A stretch of 8,933 bases of DNA from Emcibacteraceae bacterium (GCA_016763335.1 JAESUD010000039.1:1-8933), one strand, 5' to 3'; shown: positions 1 through 7,020, counted from the first letter of the stretch. Numbers and translations: made by a program. Notes: generated by a model not told the origin, from the sequence alone.

Positions 1-104
1 CTGTCCTCATGGGCAGTATCCTGCTCGGCGAAGGACATCTGGCACGACGGCTTGTCTGGTCGATGGTTATTATCGGTGGCGTTGCGTTGCTTGCGAGTGC
101 TTAA
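1..104 (+). CDS. C-terminal end of a membrane transporter, probably DMT/EamA family (5' end outside window)
   Basis: Reading from base 3, an open frame gives 33 residues ending at TAA 102-104. The sequence has a GEGHLARR stretch followed by a hydrophobic segment rich in V, I, G and L (SMVIIGGVALLASA). That layout, a 'GE' loop followed by a last membrane helix with a glycine-rich 'GGVALL' core, is typical of the C-terminus of drug/metabolite (EamA-type) exporters in the inner membrane. The rest of the gene lies before the window, so substrate and full length cannot be judged. Its stop is only 3 bp from the stop of the convergent MotB-like gene, leaving no room for a terminator between them. 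The family call rests on this short tail alone and is tentative. Confidence 0.5.
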   Translation, partial: VLMGSILLGEGHLARRLVWSMVIIGGVALLASA

Positions 105-107
105 ATA

Positions 108-1204
108 TTATTTTTGGTCGAGGCGCATTTCTATTCGTCTGTTTCTTCTGTAGGCATTTTGGTTGTCGGCGGGGTCTAGGGGGGCAAATTGGCCGAAACC
201 AGCAGCGGCAAGGCGTTCGGCGGGGATGCCTTGACTGATTAGGTATTTAACAACCGATAGAGCACGCGCAGTGGACAGATCCCAGTTGGAGGGGAATTGT
301 GCTGTGCGGATTGGTAACACGTCCGTATGGCCGTCTATGCGGAGTATCCAGTCAACATCGTCGGGGATGTTATCCATAATACTGGTGAGGGTTTCAGCGA
401 GTTTTGCATTTCGACCTGACCGCCCCGACCAAGGGTCGCGGAACCGGAACCAAAAAGTACTTCCGACTGGAATATAAAACGGTCGCCTTGGATACGGATA
501 TCATCACGGTCGCCAAGGGATTGGCGCAAGCGACCAAAAAATTCCGAGCGGAACTGATTAAGTTCCATAACTTTAGAGGCGAGGGCGGTATTAAGTCGTT
601 CGCTCAAATTGGTAATGACCGCTTCCTGCTCTTTATCATTTATTTCCGAGGCCTCAAGCGCGGCATTAAGGGCGGCAAGCTGTTGGCGTAAGCTGGCAAG
701 TTGATTATTCAGTACTTCAACGGCATCCTTTGCAGTTTTTGACAGGTTGCGTTCTTTATTAAGGTTATCCACTGCCACATTATAGCGGCTTTGCAGGTTT
801 TTAATCATATCCTGCTGTTCAGTGCTTGAGCGAGCGACGCGTCCGGTTATGCCTTCTGCTTCGGCGATATCGGCTTCAAGTTCCAAAATGCGGCGCTGCA
901 ATTGCTCGCGGGAGCCATCGGCCACCTGTAACGAGGCAGAAAGCTGGCTTACATTAAGGCGCAAATCATCATTGGCTTGGTGCTGAAGATTAAGCAAATC
1001 GTTAAGTTCAAGAACTTGTGTGCGTAATTTATCGAGGGCTTCGTCGCGGCCAGATAGAGCCTGTCCGAGGAAAAATTGTGCCAGCATAAAAATAGACAAA
1101 AGGAATATAATCACCAAAAGCAGAGTGCTTAAGGCATCAACAAATCCGGGCCAGGTATTTTCGTTGGCACTACCGGGCCTTCTTCCTCTTCGAAGTAGCG
1201 CCAT
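108..1204 (-). pseudogene. MotB/OmpA-like peptidoglycan-binding protein, interrupted by a one-base frameshift
   Basis: Partner of the MotA/ExbB-like protein encoded just upstream. The start ATG at 1204 shares its A with the upstream stop (TAATG), implying translational coupling. The first frame encodes a short basic N-terminus, then one membrane helix (about residues 19-45, WPGFVDALSTLLLVIIF) with Asp23 at the place of the proton-binding Asp of MotB/ExbD-type stators. A long heptad-like coiled coil follows (about 50-220), then the start of an OmpA-like domain (about 222 onward). After Gln267 the frame is lost and runs 22 foreign residues to a stop at 335. The rest of the OmpA domain continues in the -1 frame from about base 404 to TAA 110-108, with IDGHTD, NWDLSTARA and AYRRNRRIEM motifs. 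Restoring one base in the A-run (T-run at 402-405 on +) gives a continuous 365-residue protein. The pieces are otherwise well kept, so a sequencing error is as likely as a true mutation. The protein would be anchored in the inner membrane and bind peptidoglycan in the periplasm. Confidence 0.85.
402..405 (-). other. Frameshift point in the MotB-like gene (one base missing)
   Basis: On the minus strand the upstream frame reads ATG CAA AAC TCG, whereas the conserved OmpA continuation reads AAA CTC GCT GAA ACC (K L A E T). One extra A in the four-A run would join the frames as E-M-Q-K-L-A-E-T. There is no X XXY YYZ slippery heptamer in the reading frame here, so programmed frameshifting is not supported. 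Confidence 0.8.
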
Positions 1205-2469
1205 TATTTATCCCTTTTAGCCGTTAGCGCAGGTTTTTTGTCGGATTTTGGTTTCACTTCCGGCATGGAATAATTGCCTTCTTCAATTTCGATTTTCCGC
1301 CTTGGCATTTCCGGTGTTTCGGAGGGTTTTTGAGCTTGTGCTACAGGTGCTGTAGTTTTGGCTGCTGTGCTGTCAACCATAGCGCCGAGGGTACGGGCGA
1401 GGAGCCTTATTTCCGAATGAAGACTTGCGGCGAATTTATCATGGCCTTTGATGGTTTCATCAGTAAGAGCTTTCATTTGAATATCGATGCTGCGCAGATG
1501 GGTGGCACTGGCATCTGCACCGCTTTCTTTTGTGGCGGCAAGAACGCTGACCATTTGTTTCATGATCGAACGCATTTCCGCTTGATGATCAACCAGTCCG
1601 GCAAGCTGTGATGATAAATTTGTTATGGCGTGATTGATATCCGATTTATTTTCTTCGCTACGGGAAATAACTTTATGAAGGCTATCAAGGCTATCGGCAG
1701 ATTGTTCAAGCAGGGCGCTGACATAGGCGGGAACAGATGCATCACCCGCTTCAAGGGCAATGTTTGATCCGGCACTTGAAAGTTTTGTAATGCCGCTAAG
1801 CCAGTCTTCAAGGTTATTGAAAAAGCGGCCTTGTGCTTGACCGGTTTGAAGATCAATGAAACCAAGGACTACTGAGCCGGCAAGACCAAATAATGAGGAA
1901 CTAAAGGCCGTGCCCATACCGGAAAGCGGCGCGGCGAGACCTTCTTTTAAATCTTCGAACATAAGCCCGACATCACCACCACCGACGCGTAGGCTATCAA
2001 TGGTATCACCGATTGAGCCAATGGTTTTTAACAACCCCCAAAAAGTACCAAGTAGGCCAAGGAAAATTAGTAGCCCGATGATATAACGGGTGATTTCACG
2101 GCCTTCGTCCATGCGTCCGGCAATACCGTCAAGCAGACTTCGCATAGACATTGTCGAGAGGGACATTTTGCGGTCTTTTTGTTCTTCCATCATGGTTGCC
2201 ATAGCGCCGAGAAGTTCCGGTGCTTCTGGTGTTCCTTCGTCATTATCACCTTTTTTGAAATTCTCTAACCATGTAACCACAGGGATCAACATATAAGTTT
2301 GGCGCATGGATATGACAATGCCGAAAATAAGCACCGTGGCAATGGTGCCGTTAAGGCCGGGATTGGTGGTAAACGCGTCCTGCATTGTTGGAAAAAGGAT
2401 GGCACATACGATAATCACGCCAATAAGAAATAAAATAGTCCTATTGAGATACTTCTGAGGTCTGATCAT
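1204..2469 (-). CDS. MotA/TolQ/ExbB-like proton-channel family protein
   Basis: A 421-residue inner-membrane protein, first gene of a two-gene operon with the MotB/OmpA-like partner. Four hydrophobic segments are visible: about 11-28, 41-60, 128-150 and 185-206. The third contains LGLLGTFWGLLKTI and the fourth follows Pro181 with GMGTAFSSSLFGLAGSVVLGF; these are the hallmark MotA/ExbB channel helices. The loop between helices 2 and 3 is cytoplasmic in this family. A tail of about 210 residues after helix 4 is hydrophilic and partly helical and has no motif I recognise. The family forms a multimer around a dimer of the MotB/ExbD-type partner and uses ion flow to do mechanical work in the envelope. 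The lack of flagellar genes nearby, and the partner's architecture, argue against flagellar MotA. The start is supported by AAGGAG 10 bases upstream. The stop TAA (1206-1204) overlaps the next ATG by one base. Confidence 0.88.
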   Translation of the reverse strand: MIRPQKYLNRTILFLIGVIIVCAILFPTMQDAFTTNPGLNGTIATVLIFGIVISMRQTYMLIPVVTWLENFKKGDNDEGTPEAPELLGAMATMMEEQKDRKMSLSTMSMRSLLDGIAGRMDEGREITRYIIGLLIFLGLLGTFWGLLKTIGSIGDTIDSLRVGGGDVGLMFEDLKEGLAAPLSGMGTAFSSSLFGLAGSVVLGFIDLQTGQAQGRFFNNLEDWLSGITKLSSAGSNIALEAGDASVPAYVSALLEQSADSLDSLHKVISRSEENKSDINHAITNLSSQLAGLVDHQAEMRSIMKQMVSVLAATKESGADASATHLRSIDIQMKALTDETIKGHDKFAASLHSEIRLLARTLGAMVDSTAAKTTAPVAQAQKPSETPEMPRRKIEIEEGNYSMPEVKPKSDKKPALTAKRDK

Positions 2470-2479
2470 TTATATCATG

Positions 2480-2485
2480 CTCCTT
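2480..2485 (-). promoter_or_regulatory. Ribosome binding site of the MotA/ExbB-like gene
   Basis: AAGGAG on the minus strand, 10 bases before ATG 2469. It supports the long start with the first membrane helix intact. Confidence 0.7.
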
Positions 2486-2511
2486 GAGCTAATGCGGGCG
2501 GCTAAAATTTG

Positions 2512-2517
2512 TGTCAA
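2512..2517 (-). promoter_or_regulatory. Possible -35 box (TTGACA) upstream of the MotA/ExbB-like gene
   Basis: A perfect TTGACA sits on the minus strand in the gap before the MotA/ExbB-like gene. The matching -10 position holds only CATTAG, and the start site it predicts would fall on the ribosome binding site, so this could be chance. The rest of the 182-base gap (2470-2651) is AT-rich, with an imperfect inverted repeat (2613-2620 with 2634-2643) and no tail of Ts. Confidence 0.25.
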
Positions 2518-2651
2518 TAACCGCGCATAGTCCCTTATAATTTATGTATTTTTGCCGATATTATCAGGGCAAGGCGCAAGAGTCTAAGAATTAGTTGGCA
2601 ATATTAAGGCAGGTAAGAGAAATTATTTTTAAATCTCGCTTACTCTTGTGA

Positions 2652-3596
2652 TTATGATGTTTTAAGACTGGCAAGATAAACGGCTTCGGCGATTTTAATA
2701 TCCTGTACCGCGACACCCGTTAGATCGGCAATGGTGATCTGATCATCTGATGTGCGCCCAGTGCCGTTTGATATTACATTGCCAAGTTCAAGTAGGTTAG
2801 CATCGGTAATTTTTCCAGCTTCGCGTGCCTTATGAATTTCGCCGCGTGTCTGACTTTGGTCAATACTATCTGAAACAACTAAATCGGCCATGGCGAGAAT
2901 TTCACTATCCAGTTCCTGTTTTTCAACGGTATCGGACCCCATAGCAGTAATATGGGTGCCGGGCTTTATATATTCGGCTTTAATAAGCGGTTCGAGGGCC
3001 GGGGTGGTGGTTATAATTAAGTTGGCATTTGCGCAAAGTTCCGCCATGTCCTTGGTTGCGGCCACTGAAAAACCGGCTTCGCGCATGTCATTTTTGTATT
3101 CAAGTAATTTTTCCGTACTTCTGCCCCAGACAATAATGTCGCGGCAATCGGTCACGGATTTAAGATATTCTGCCTGCATCCGCGCTTGAACGCCTGTGCC
3201 GACGATACCAATGGCCGTGACATTTTTTGGTGCGAGATATTTGGCGGCGATTGCGCCAGCGATGGCGGTTCTAACGTCGGTAAGCACGCATTCATCATGC
3301 AATACAGCAACCACTTCACCGGTACTTTGGCTGAATAGTATCATCATGCCGTTGCTGGGGGCGAGGCCGATTTTTGGATTGTCGTAAAACCCTGAAGCCA
3401 GCTTAACCACATAATATTCTTCACCATTTATACAGCCATATTTAATATGGACTTCGCCCTTATCCATGATTAATTCACCGATGGGGGGGATATTGCATTT
3501 TCCGGCTGAATATTCAGCAAAGCCCTGCTCAATAGCCGGGATAGGATCAAGGTTGGGCAGTATTTGATCAATTTCAGCGCGTGAAATAATTTTCAT
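2652..3596 (-). CDS. Ornithine cyclodeaminase / mu-crystallin family protein
   Basis: A complete 314-residue soluble NAD(P)-dependent enzyme, the usual length for this family. Visible features in order: the N-terminal substrate domain with Lys65 (VVKLASGF) and Arg109 (LTDVRTAIAGAIAAKYLA), which correspond to substrate-binding residues of ornithine cyclodeaminase; the Rossmann motif GIVGTGVQA (130-138) followed by VWGRS (156-160); TTTPALEPLI (196-205); Asp222 in AMGSDTVEKQELD, the position of the catalytic Asp; and a C-terminal TSDDQITIADLTGVAVQDIKIA stretch that closes the fold. Family members convert ornithine to proline with loss of ammonia, or reduce or oxidise related imino and amino acids (alanine dehydrogenase, pyrroline-carboxylate reductase, ectoine-derived diaminobutyrate cyclodeaminase). 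No neighbour fixes the substrate, so I do not assign one. AAGGGAA lies a few bases before the ATG. It is divergent from the TIR-like gene. Confidence 0.9.
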   Translation of the reverse strand: MKIISRAEIDQILPNLDPIPAIEQGFAEYSAGKCNIPPIGELIMDKGEVHIKYGCINGEEYYVVKLASGFYDNPKIGLAPSNGMMILFSQSTGEVVAVLHDECVLTDVRTAIAGAIAAKYLAPKNVTAIGIVGTGVQARMQAEYLKSVTDCRDIIVWGRSTEKLLEYKNDMREAGFSVAATKDMAELCANANLIITTTPALEPLIKAEYIKPGTHITAMGSDTVEKQELDSEILAMADLVVSDSIDQSQTRGEIHKAREAGKITDANLLELGNVISNGTGRTSDDQITIADLTGVAVQDIKIAEAVYLASLKTS

Positions 3597-3698
3597 GATG
3601 TTCCCTTATTATATTTTCATTGTCAGAGTGCTGTATTGATTGCATTCGGTCAAGAAAAGGAATCTGAAAATCTTAACTTGTATATTGCGACGTTCCCC

Positions 3699-3704
3699 TA
3701 TACT
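3699..3704 (+). promoter_or_regulatory. Possible -10 box (TATACT) for the TIR-like gene
   Basis: TATACT lies 27 bases before ATG 3732. An upstream TTGTAT (3678-3683) is at short spacing (15), so the -35 is weak. AAAGG at 3718-3722 is the likely ribosome binding site. The 135-base divergent gap (3597-3731) also holds a TATAAT (3613-3608, minus strand) close to the cyclodeaminase start and a GAATC methylation site at 3660-3664. Confidence 0.35.
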
Positions 3705-3731
3705 AAACGGGTAAAGTAAAGGTAGAGCATT

Positions 3732-4100
3732 ATGGTCAAGAAGAAGATATTTATAAGTTTTGATTTTGCGAGTGATCGGGCGTTGAAAAATGAAATCGTT
3801 GCCCAGTCACAAAATGATGGCGCGAATTTTAAGATTGCCAACTGGTCTATGAAGCCGGATACTGCAAATGCAAAATGGCTTAAGGAAGCAAAATTTCATA
3901 TTACCCGTTGTGATATTCTGGTGGTTCTGGTTGGTGATAACACCAATGGCAGTGTTGGTGTGCGTAAAGAAATTGAGATTGCCGCACAGACAAAGACAAA
4001 AATCATTCAGCTTCTGGCTCATCCACAAAATACGCAAATTGAGGGTGCGGGAAAAGCCCATGACTGGACCTTTGAAACGTTGAATGAGCTGTTAAGTTAA
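3732..4100 (+). CDS. Small TIR-like protein (ThsB / DUF1863, MTH538-like family), solitary
   Basis: A 122-residue cytoplasmic protein made almost entirely of one TIR-like domain. Visible signals: KKIFISFDFASDRAL (4-18), the first beta strand and loop; NWSM (37-40); KWLKEAKFHITRCD (48-61); VVLVGDNTNGSVGVRKEIEIA (64-84), where Glu80 sits in the helix that carries the catalytic Glu of NAD-using TIR enzymes; and a C-terminal Trp112. This pattern (FISF, WS, VLVG, VRKEI) matches the ThsB-like family, whose members in Thoeris defence sense phage and make a cyclic ADP-ribose-type signal for ThsA. No ThsA (SIR2/SLOG or membrane effector) is in this window, so a Thoeris assignment is not justified. It could be a stand-alone TIR protein of another role. 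The stop TAA overlaps the stop of the convergent gene within TTAA 4097-4100. It is the only plus-strand gene between 105 and 7234. Confidence 0.8.
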   Translation: MVKKKIFISFDFASDRALKNEIVAQSQNDGANFKIANWSMKPDTANAKWLKEAKFHITRCDILVVLVGDNTNGSVGVRKEIEIAAQTKTKIIQLLAHPQNTQIEGAGKAHDWTFETLNELLS

Positions 4101-4582
4101 TTCTGCCTGATGGTGATCCTGAGCTGGTCAGCCTCGTAGTCTTGTGTCGGGCCGATCGCGTGCAGGGCAATCATTTTTTCTGATACACCTTCGTTTTCAA
4201 GGGCATTTTTAGCACCTAGAGCACGGTTAAAAGCTTTTCTTATGGCCATATGTTGCGCTGATTTATCAGTCATGTCCATGCGGCTCATGGGTGCCGTCGC
4301 ATGACTGTAAACGTGAATAGGCACTTCGGATTTCTTAACCTGTGCGAGCCATTTTTTTATTTTTTTTAGATTTTCTTCTTCCATGGTAATTTGTTGCGGA
4401 TGGAAGGTAATGAATAAAGGTTCAATCGTTGTAAGATTACCAGCATTAAGAAAAATCTGTGCTTGCTCTGACGTCGTGGTAACCGGAAGATTGGAAATAT
4501 CCTGAGCCATCGAAATTGCCGGCAACAAACTTAGCCACAAGGCGGATGTGACGGCTAAGTTTGAAAGGGGCATTTGGGTCAT
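4097..4582 (-). CDS. Exported protein with a degenerate OmpA-like domain
   Basis: A 161-residue protein. Residues 9-26 form a hydrophobic segment ending in ISMA before Gln27, which looks like a cleavable Sec signal, although the n-region has no Lys or Arg, which is unusual. After a variable stretch, residues 58-159 resemble the OmpA C-terminal fold: ITMEEENLKKIKKWLAQVKK (helix), PIHVYSHA (strand), a helix with RKAFNRALGAKNALENEGVSEKMI, and a final LRITI strand. The usual peptidoglycan-binding signature is missing: there is no GHTD and no NRRV, so binding of peptidoglycan is doubtful. It is the last gene of the efp operon, 15 bases after the phosphatase stop, with no strong ribosome binding site; an in-frame ATG at 4573 (residue 4) is an alternative start. 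It would act in the periplasm or at the envelope. I do not recognise a named gene. Confidence 0.75.
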   Translation of the reverse strand: MTQMPLSNLAVTSALWLSLLPAISMAQDISNLPVTTTSEQAQIFLNAGNLTTIEPLFITFHPQQITMEEENLKKIKKWLAQVKKSEVPIHVYSHATAPMSRMDMTDKSAQHMAIRKAFNRALGAKNALENEGVSEKMIALHAIGPTQDYEADQLRITIRQN

Positions 4583-4597
4583 TATAACTGCTTTATA

Positions 4598-5421
4598 TTA
4601 TGTGCTTTGCTTTTTCTTATGTGCTTTACGAGCATTGGATAATAGCCGAGTTACAAGCCCATGTATAGAGGCATTTGAAGCAAGAATTTGTCCAGTTTGT
4701 AACATTTTTGCTCTACCGTCAAATTCGCTAACCATGCCGCGGGCTTCGCGAACGATTAATATTCCAGCGGCGATATCCCACGAGGCCAGCCCTTCTTCCC
4801 AAAACGCATCATATCTTCCGGCGGCAACAAACGCGAGGTCAAGGGAGGCAGAACCGAAACGACGAACGCCAGCGACTTGACCCATAATATGTTCAAGGTT
4901 GGTGATAAATGTTTCTTGGTGCGGTCTGCCATGAAACGGAATTCCCGTTGCCAAAACACAATCAGGCAAATTTTTGCGTGATGAAACCGTCAGGCGGCGA
5001 TTGCCGAGATAGGTACCTCGGCCTTTTTCTGCCCAATAAAGCTCGTCTGTTATCGGATTGTAAATGACTGCTGCAGTAATTTCACCGCCTTGCTCAAGTG
5101 CTACAGAGGTGGCGAAATGCGGGATGCCATGAAGAAAATTTGTTGTTCCGTCGAGGGGGTCAATAATCCAGACACTGTTATTGCCGTCTTGCGGCGCGAT
5201 GTCTTCACCTTCTTCAAGAATAAAGCCAAATAGCGGACGGGCTTCTTTTAATTCTTCGACGATTGTTCTTTCAGCGCGGATATCAGCGCGGGAGACGAAA
5301 TCTGCGGGGCCTTTGCGGAAACTTGCAGGTTTTCTACTTCGCCAAAATCGCGGGCGAGTTTGATGCCTGCTTTTTTAACGGCTTTTTCCATTACGTTAAT
5401 GATAGCGGATTGAAGGGCCAT
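4598..5421 (-). pseudogene. Inositol monophosphatase family protein (SuhB-like), interrupted by a one-base frameshift
   Basis: The ATG at 5421 shares its A with the efp stop (TAATG). From this start the frame is open for only 57 codons and stops at 5250-5248; it leaves the family sequence after Ser35. The rest continues in the -1 frame from about 5317 to TAA 4600-4598. Adding one base (a third G in GG 5317-5318 of the plus strand) gives a continuous 274-residue protein of normal family length. All key sites are then present: the metal-binding Glu near ILEEGED (about 68-74), DPLDGTTN (88-95) with its metal-binding Asps, and SWDIAAG (214-220) with the second metal Asp216. Such enzymes hydrolyse inositol phosphates or related sugar and nucleotide phosphates using magnesium; some act as SuhB in transcription complexes. 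The intact remainder suggests either an assembly error or a very recent mutation. Confidence 0.85.
5315..5320 (-). other. Frameshift point in the inositol monophosphatase gene (one base missing)
   Basis: On the minus strand the sequence reads GTT TCC GCA AAG, while the conserved continuation reads CGC AAA GGC CCC GCA GAT TTC (R K G P A D F). One more C after TCC would restore V-S-R-K-G-P-A-D-F. The context has no slippery heptamer. Confidence 0.8.
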
Positions 5422-5984
5422 TATTTTACTCTCTCATTATACGTACCGTCTTCGGTATTCACTTTGATTTTATCGTCTTGATTTATGAAGGTCGGCACCA
5501 TAACGCGCATGTCATTATCCATCAGGGCCGGTTTGTTGGATGATTTTTGGGTTTGGCCTTTTATCGCGGGTTCTGTTTCAACAACCGTAAGGTTGACGGT
5601 TGCTGGTAGTGCCACGCCAAGAGGGGTTGTTTCATAAAATTCAACAACCACTTCCATTCCGTCTTGAAGATACTGGGCTTTTTCGCCAAGAAAATCGCCG
5701 GAAATTTCAATCTGTTCGTATGTTTCAGTGTCCATGAAGGTGTACATTCCGTCGGCTTCAAACAAAAAGGAATTCTTTCTTTGTTCGAGACGCACTTTTT
5801 CAACTTTTTCTGATGAGCGAAATCTTTCGTTAAGCTTGCGACCATCAAGAAGATTTTTAAGTTCGACTTGCAAATAAGCACCACCTTTTCCGGGTTGTGT
5901 ATGGGCAATTTTTACGGCGACCCAAAGGCCGTCCTGATGTTCAACAACATTGCCGGGGCGTATTGTATTGCCGGGTATCTTCAT
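5421..5984 (-). CDS. efp: Translation elongation factor P
   Basis: A complete 187-residue EF-P of standard length. The N-terminal KOW-like domain has the loop [13 protein letters not shown] (28-40), in which Lys33 is the residue that is beta-lysylated in EpmA-type systems. The middle OB domain contains [21 protein letters not shown], and the C-terminal OB domain contains a recognisable [16 protein letters not shown] stretch (about 119-134). EF-P binds the ribosome between the P and E sites and relieves stalling at consecutive prolines. A Lys at the tip argues against EarP-type rhamnosylation, which needs Arg; no modification enzyme is in this window. AGGTGA (5994-5989) precedes the ATG by 4 bases. 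It is the first gene of an operon with the inositol monophosphatase, a pairing I recall as common in alphaproteobacteria, and the two overlap as TAATG. The 106-base gap upstream (5985-6090) shows no convincing promoter or terminator. Confidence 0.97.
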   Translation of the reverse strand: MKIPGNTIRPGNVVEHQDGLWVAVKIAHTQPGKGGAYLQVELKNLLDGRKLNERFRSSEKVEKVRLEQRKNSFLFEADGMYTFMDTETYEQIEISGDFLGEKAQYLQDGMEVVVEFYETTPLGVALPATVNLTVVETEPAIKGQTQKSSNKPALMDNDMRVMVPTFINQDDKIKVNTEDGTYNERVK

Positions 5985-5988
5985 GGTT

Positions 5989-5994
5989 TCACCT
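5989..5994 (-). promoter_or_regulatory. Ribosome binding site of efp
   Basis: AGGTGA on the minus strand, 4 bases before ATG 5984. It agrees with the canonical EF-P N-terminus [11 protein letters not shown]. Confidence 0.55.
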
Positions 5995-6090
5995 ATTTAA
6001 AAGAGCTAATACTGAATATGCGGGCAAATTCACTATCTAAATTTTGGGGAAATTAACACCAAGCGCAGTACTATGCAACGTTTATCGGAC

Positions 6091-7014
6091 TTAATATGAC
6101 CTTTTAGGGTTCACTTGATTTAACAAGGGTTCCCCGCGTTTGATACGGTGATAATTATCAAGTATCTGCCTTGCGACTTTTTGTTTATCCGTTGGGCTTG
6201 AAATGTGTGGTGTCATATGAATTTTCGGGTGGCGCCAGAAGGGATGGTCGGCAGGTAGGGGCTCGGTGGAAAATACGTCCAGAAATGCCCCGGATAACTG
6301 TTCTTGATATAACGCATCCATCAAGTCATCTTCGTGTAAATGATCACCGCGCCCGACATTGATTAAAAAGGCCCCTTTTTTGGTGGCGTTGAATAATTCA
6401 TTATTTAGAATATGCTTTGTTTTAGGTGTTAAAGGTAGTAAGCAGACGATAAAATCTGCATCCGCAATTGATGCGTGTAATTGGTCGTCGCCGAAAAAAC
6501 TTATTACACCTGGTATATTTTTTTCAGACCGGCTCCAGCCACGTATATTATATCCGTTTAAATTCAATAAGTTTGCCGTGGTTGACCCTAGCTCACCCAT
6601 GCCAAGGATTGTCACATTGCGATCGGGCAGAAATGTGCCGCAACGCCATACTGATGCCGCCTGTAATTCGCGGTAATGGGTAATGTGAAGCCGATGATTG
6701 AGAATGACGGCCAGAACAAACTCGGCCATTTGATCTGAAAGTGTTTCATCGACGAAACGGGTAATAGGAACATCTTTTGGTAGGGCATGATCTGATAAAA
6801 TGTTTTCCACGCCCGCGCCATATGATGCGATTAATTTAAGGTTGGGAAAGTTATTTAGAACCCCTTGTGGGTGTTTCCATACCACCACAGTATCAATATC
6901 ATCAACACATCCCACATGTGGGTATATCCGGACATCTGGACAATCGGGATGTGATTTTAAATAAGTTTCAAGAGGGGTCGGGTCCACTTGATCAAGTAAT
7001 AATAAAATAGCCAT
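6091..7014 (-). CDS. D-2-hydroxyacid dehydrogenase, glyoxylate/hydroxypyruvate reductase A-like
   Basis: A complete 307-residue cytosolic oxidoreductase. The NAD(P)-binding domain has ILGMGELG (136-143), and the following strand ends in GWSRS (159-163); a Ser-Arg pair here, as in GhrA, favours NADPH. The catalytic triad of the family is in place: Arg222 (NVGRGDHLHEDDL), Glu251 (DVFSTEPLP) and His270 (MTPHISSP). The N-terminal substrate-domain motif YGAGVENIL (65-73), the family equivalent of ALGAGVDSIL, is also present. The length, ending (QVNPKRSY) and motif spacing resemble GhrA, which reduces glyoxylate to glycolate and hydroxypyruvate to glycerate. Other 2-keto acids remain possible. It lies 106 bases upstream of efp on the same strand and may be a separate unit. 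It has no Shine-Dalgarno sequence, and a consensus TATAAT ends 6 bases before the ATG, which suggests a leaderless transcript. Confidence 0.88.
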   Translation of the reverse strand: MAILLLLDQVDPTPLETYLKSHPDCPDVRIYPHVGCVDDIDTVVVWKHPQGVLNNFPNLKLIASYGAGVENILSDHALPKDVPITRFVDETLSDQMAEFVLAVILNHRLHITHYRELQAASVWRCGTFLPDRNVTILGMGELGSTTANLLNLNGYNIRGWSRSEKNIPGVISFFGDDQLHASIADADFIVCLLPLTPKTKHILNNELFNATKKGAFLINVGRGDHLHEDDLMDALYQEQLSGAFLDVFSTEPLPADHPFWRHPKIHMTPHISSPTDKQKVARQILDNYHRIKRGEPLLNQVNPKRSY

Positions 7015-7020
7015 TATACA

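Noticed and set aside
395..410. Programmed -1 frameshifting in the MotB-like gene
   Set aside because: No X XXY YYZ slippery heptamer lies in the reading frame, and I saw no obvious downstream stimulatory hairpin; a missing base explains it more simply.
404..691. Plus-strand open frame antisense to the MotB-like gene
   Set aside because: It mirrors the coiled-coil coding region, has no ribosome binding site and no family resemblance.
2613..2643. Inverted repeat downstream of the cyclodeaminase gene as a terminator
   Set aside because: The stem is imperfect (two-base bulge), the loop is long and no T-run follows on the minus strand.
3608..3613. TATAAT on the minus strand as the -10 of the cyclodeaminase gene
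   Set aside because: It would start transcription inside or after the AAGGGAA ribosome binding site and has no matching -35, so a chance match is likely.
2580..3664. GANTC sites in gaps (GAGTC 2580-2584, GAATC 3660-3664) as CcrM-controlled promoter elements
   Set aside because: A few such sites are expected by chance in the total intergenic length here, and neither lies on a convincing promoter.
1204..4100. A composite defence island (Zorya-like MotA/MotB pair plus Thoeris-like TIR)
   Set aside because: No ZorC, ZorD, ZorE or ThsA is present, the pair matches a common alphaproteobacterial envelope pair, and the two loci are separated by a metabolic gene on a different strand arrangement.
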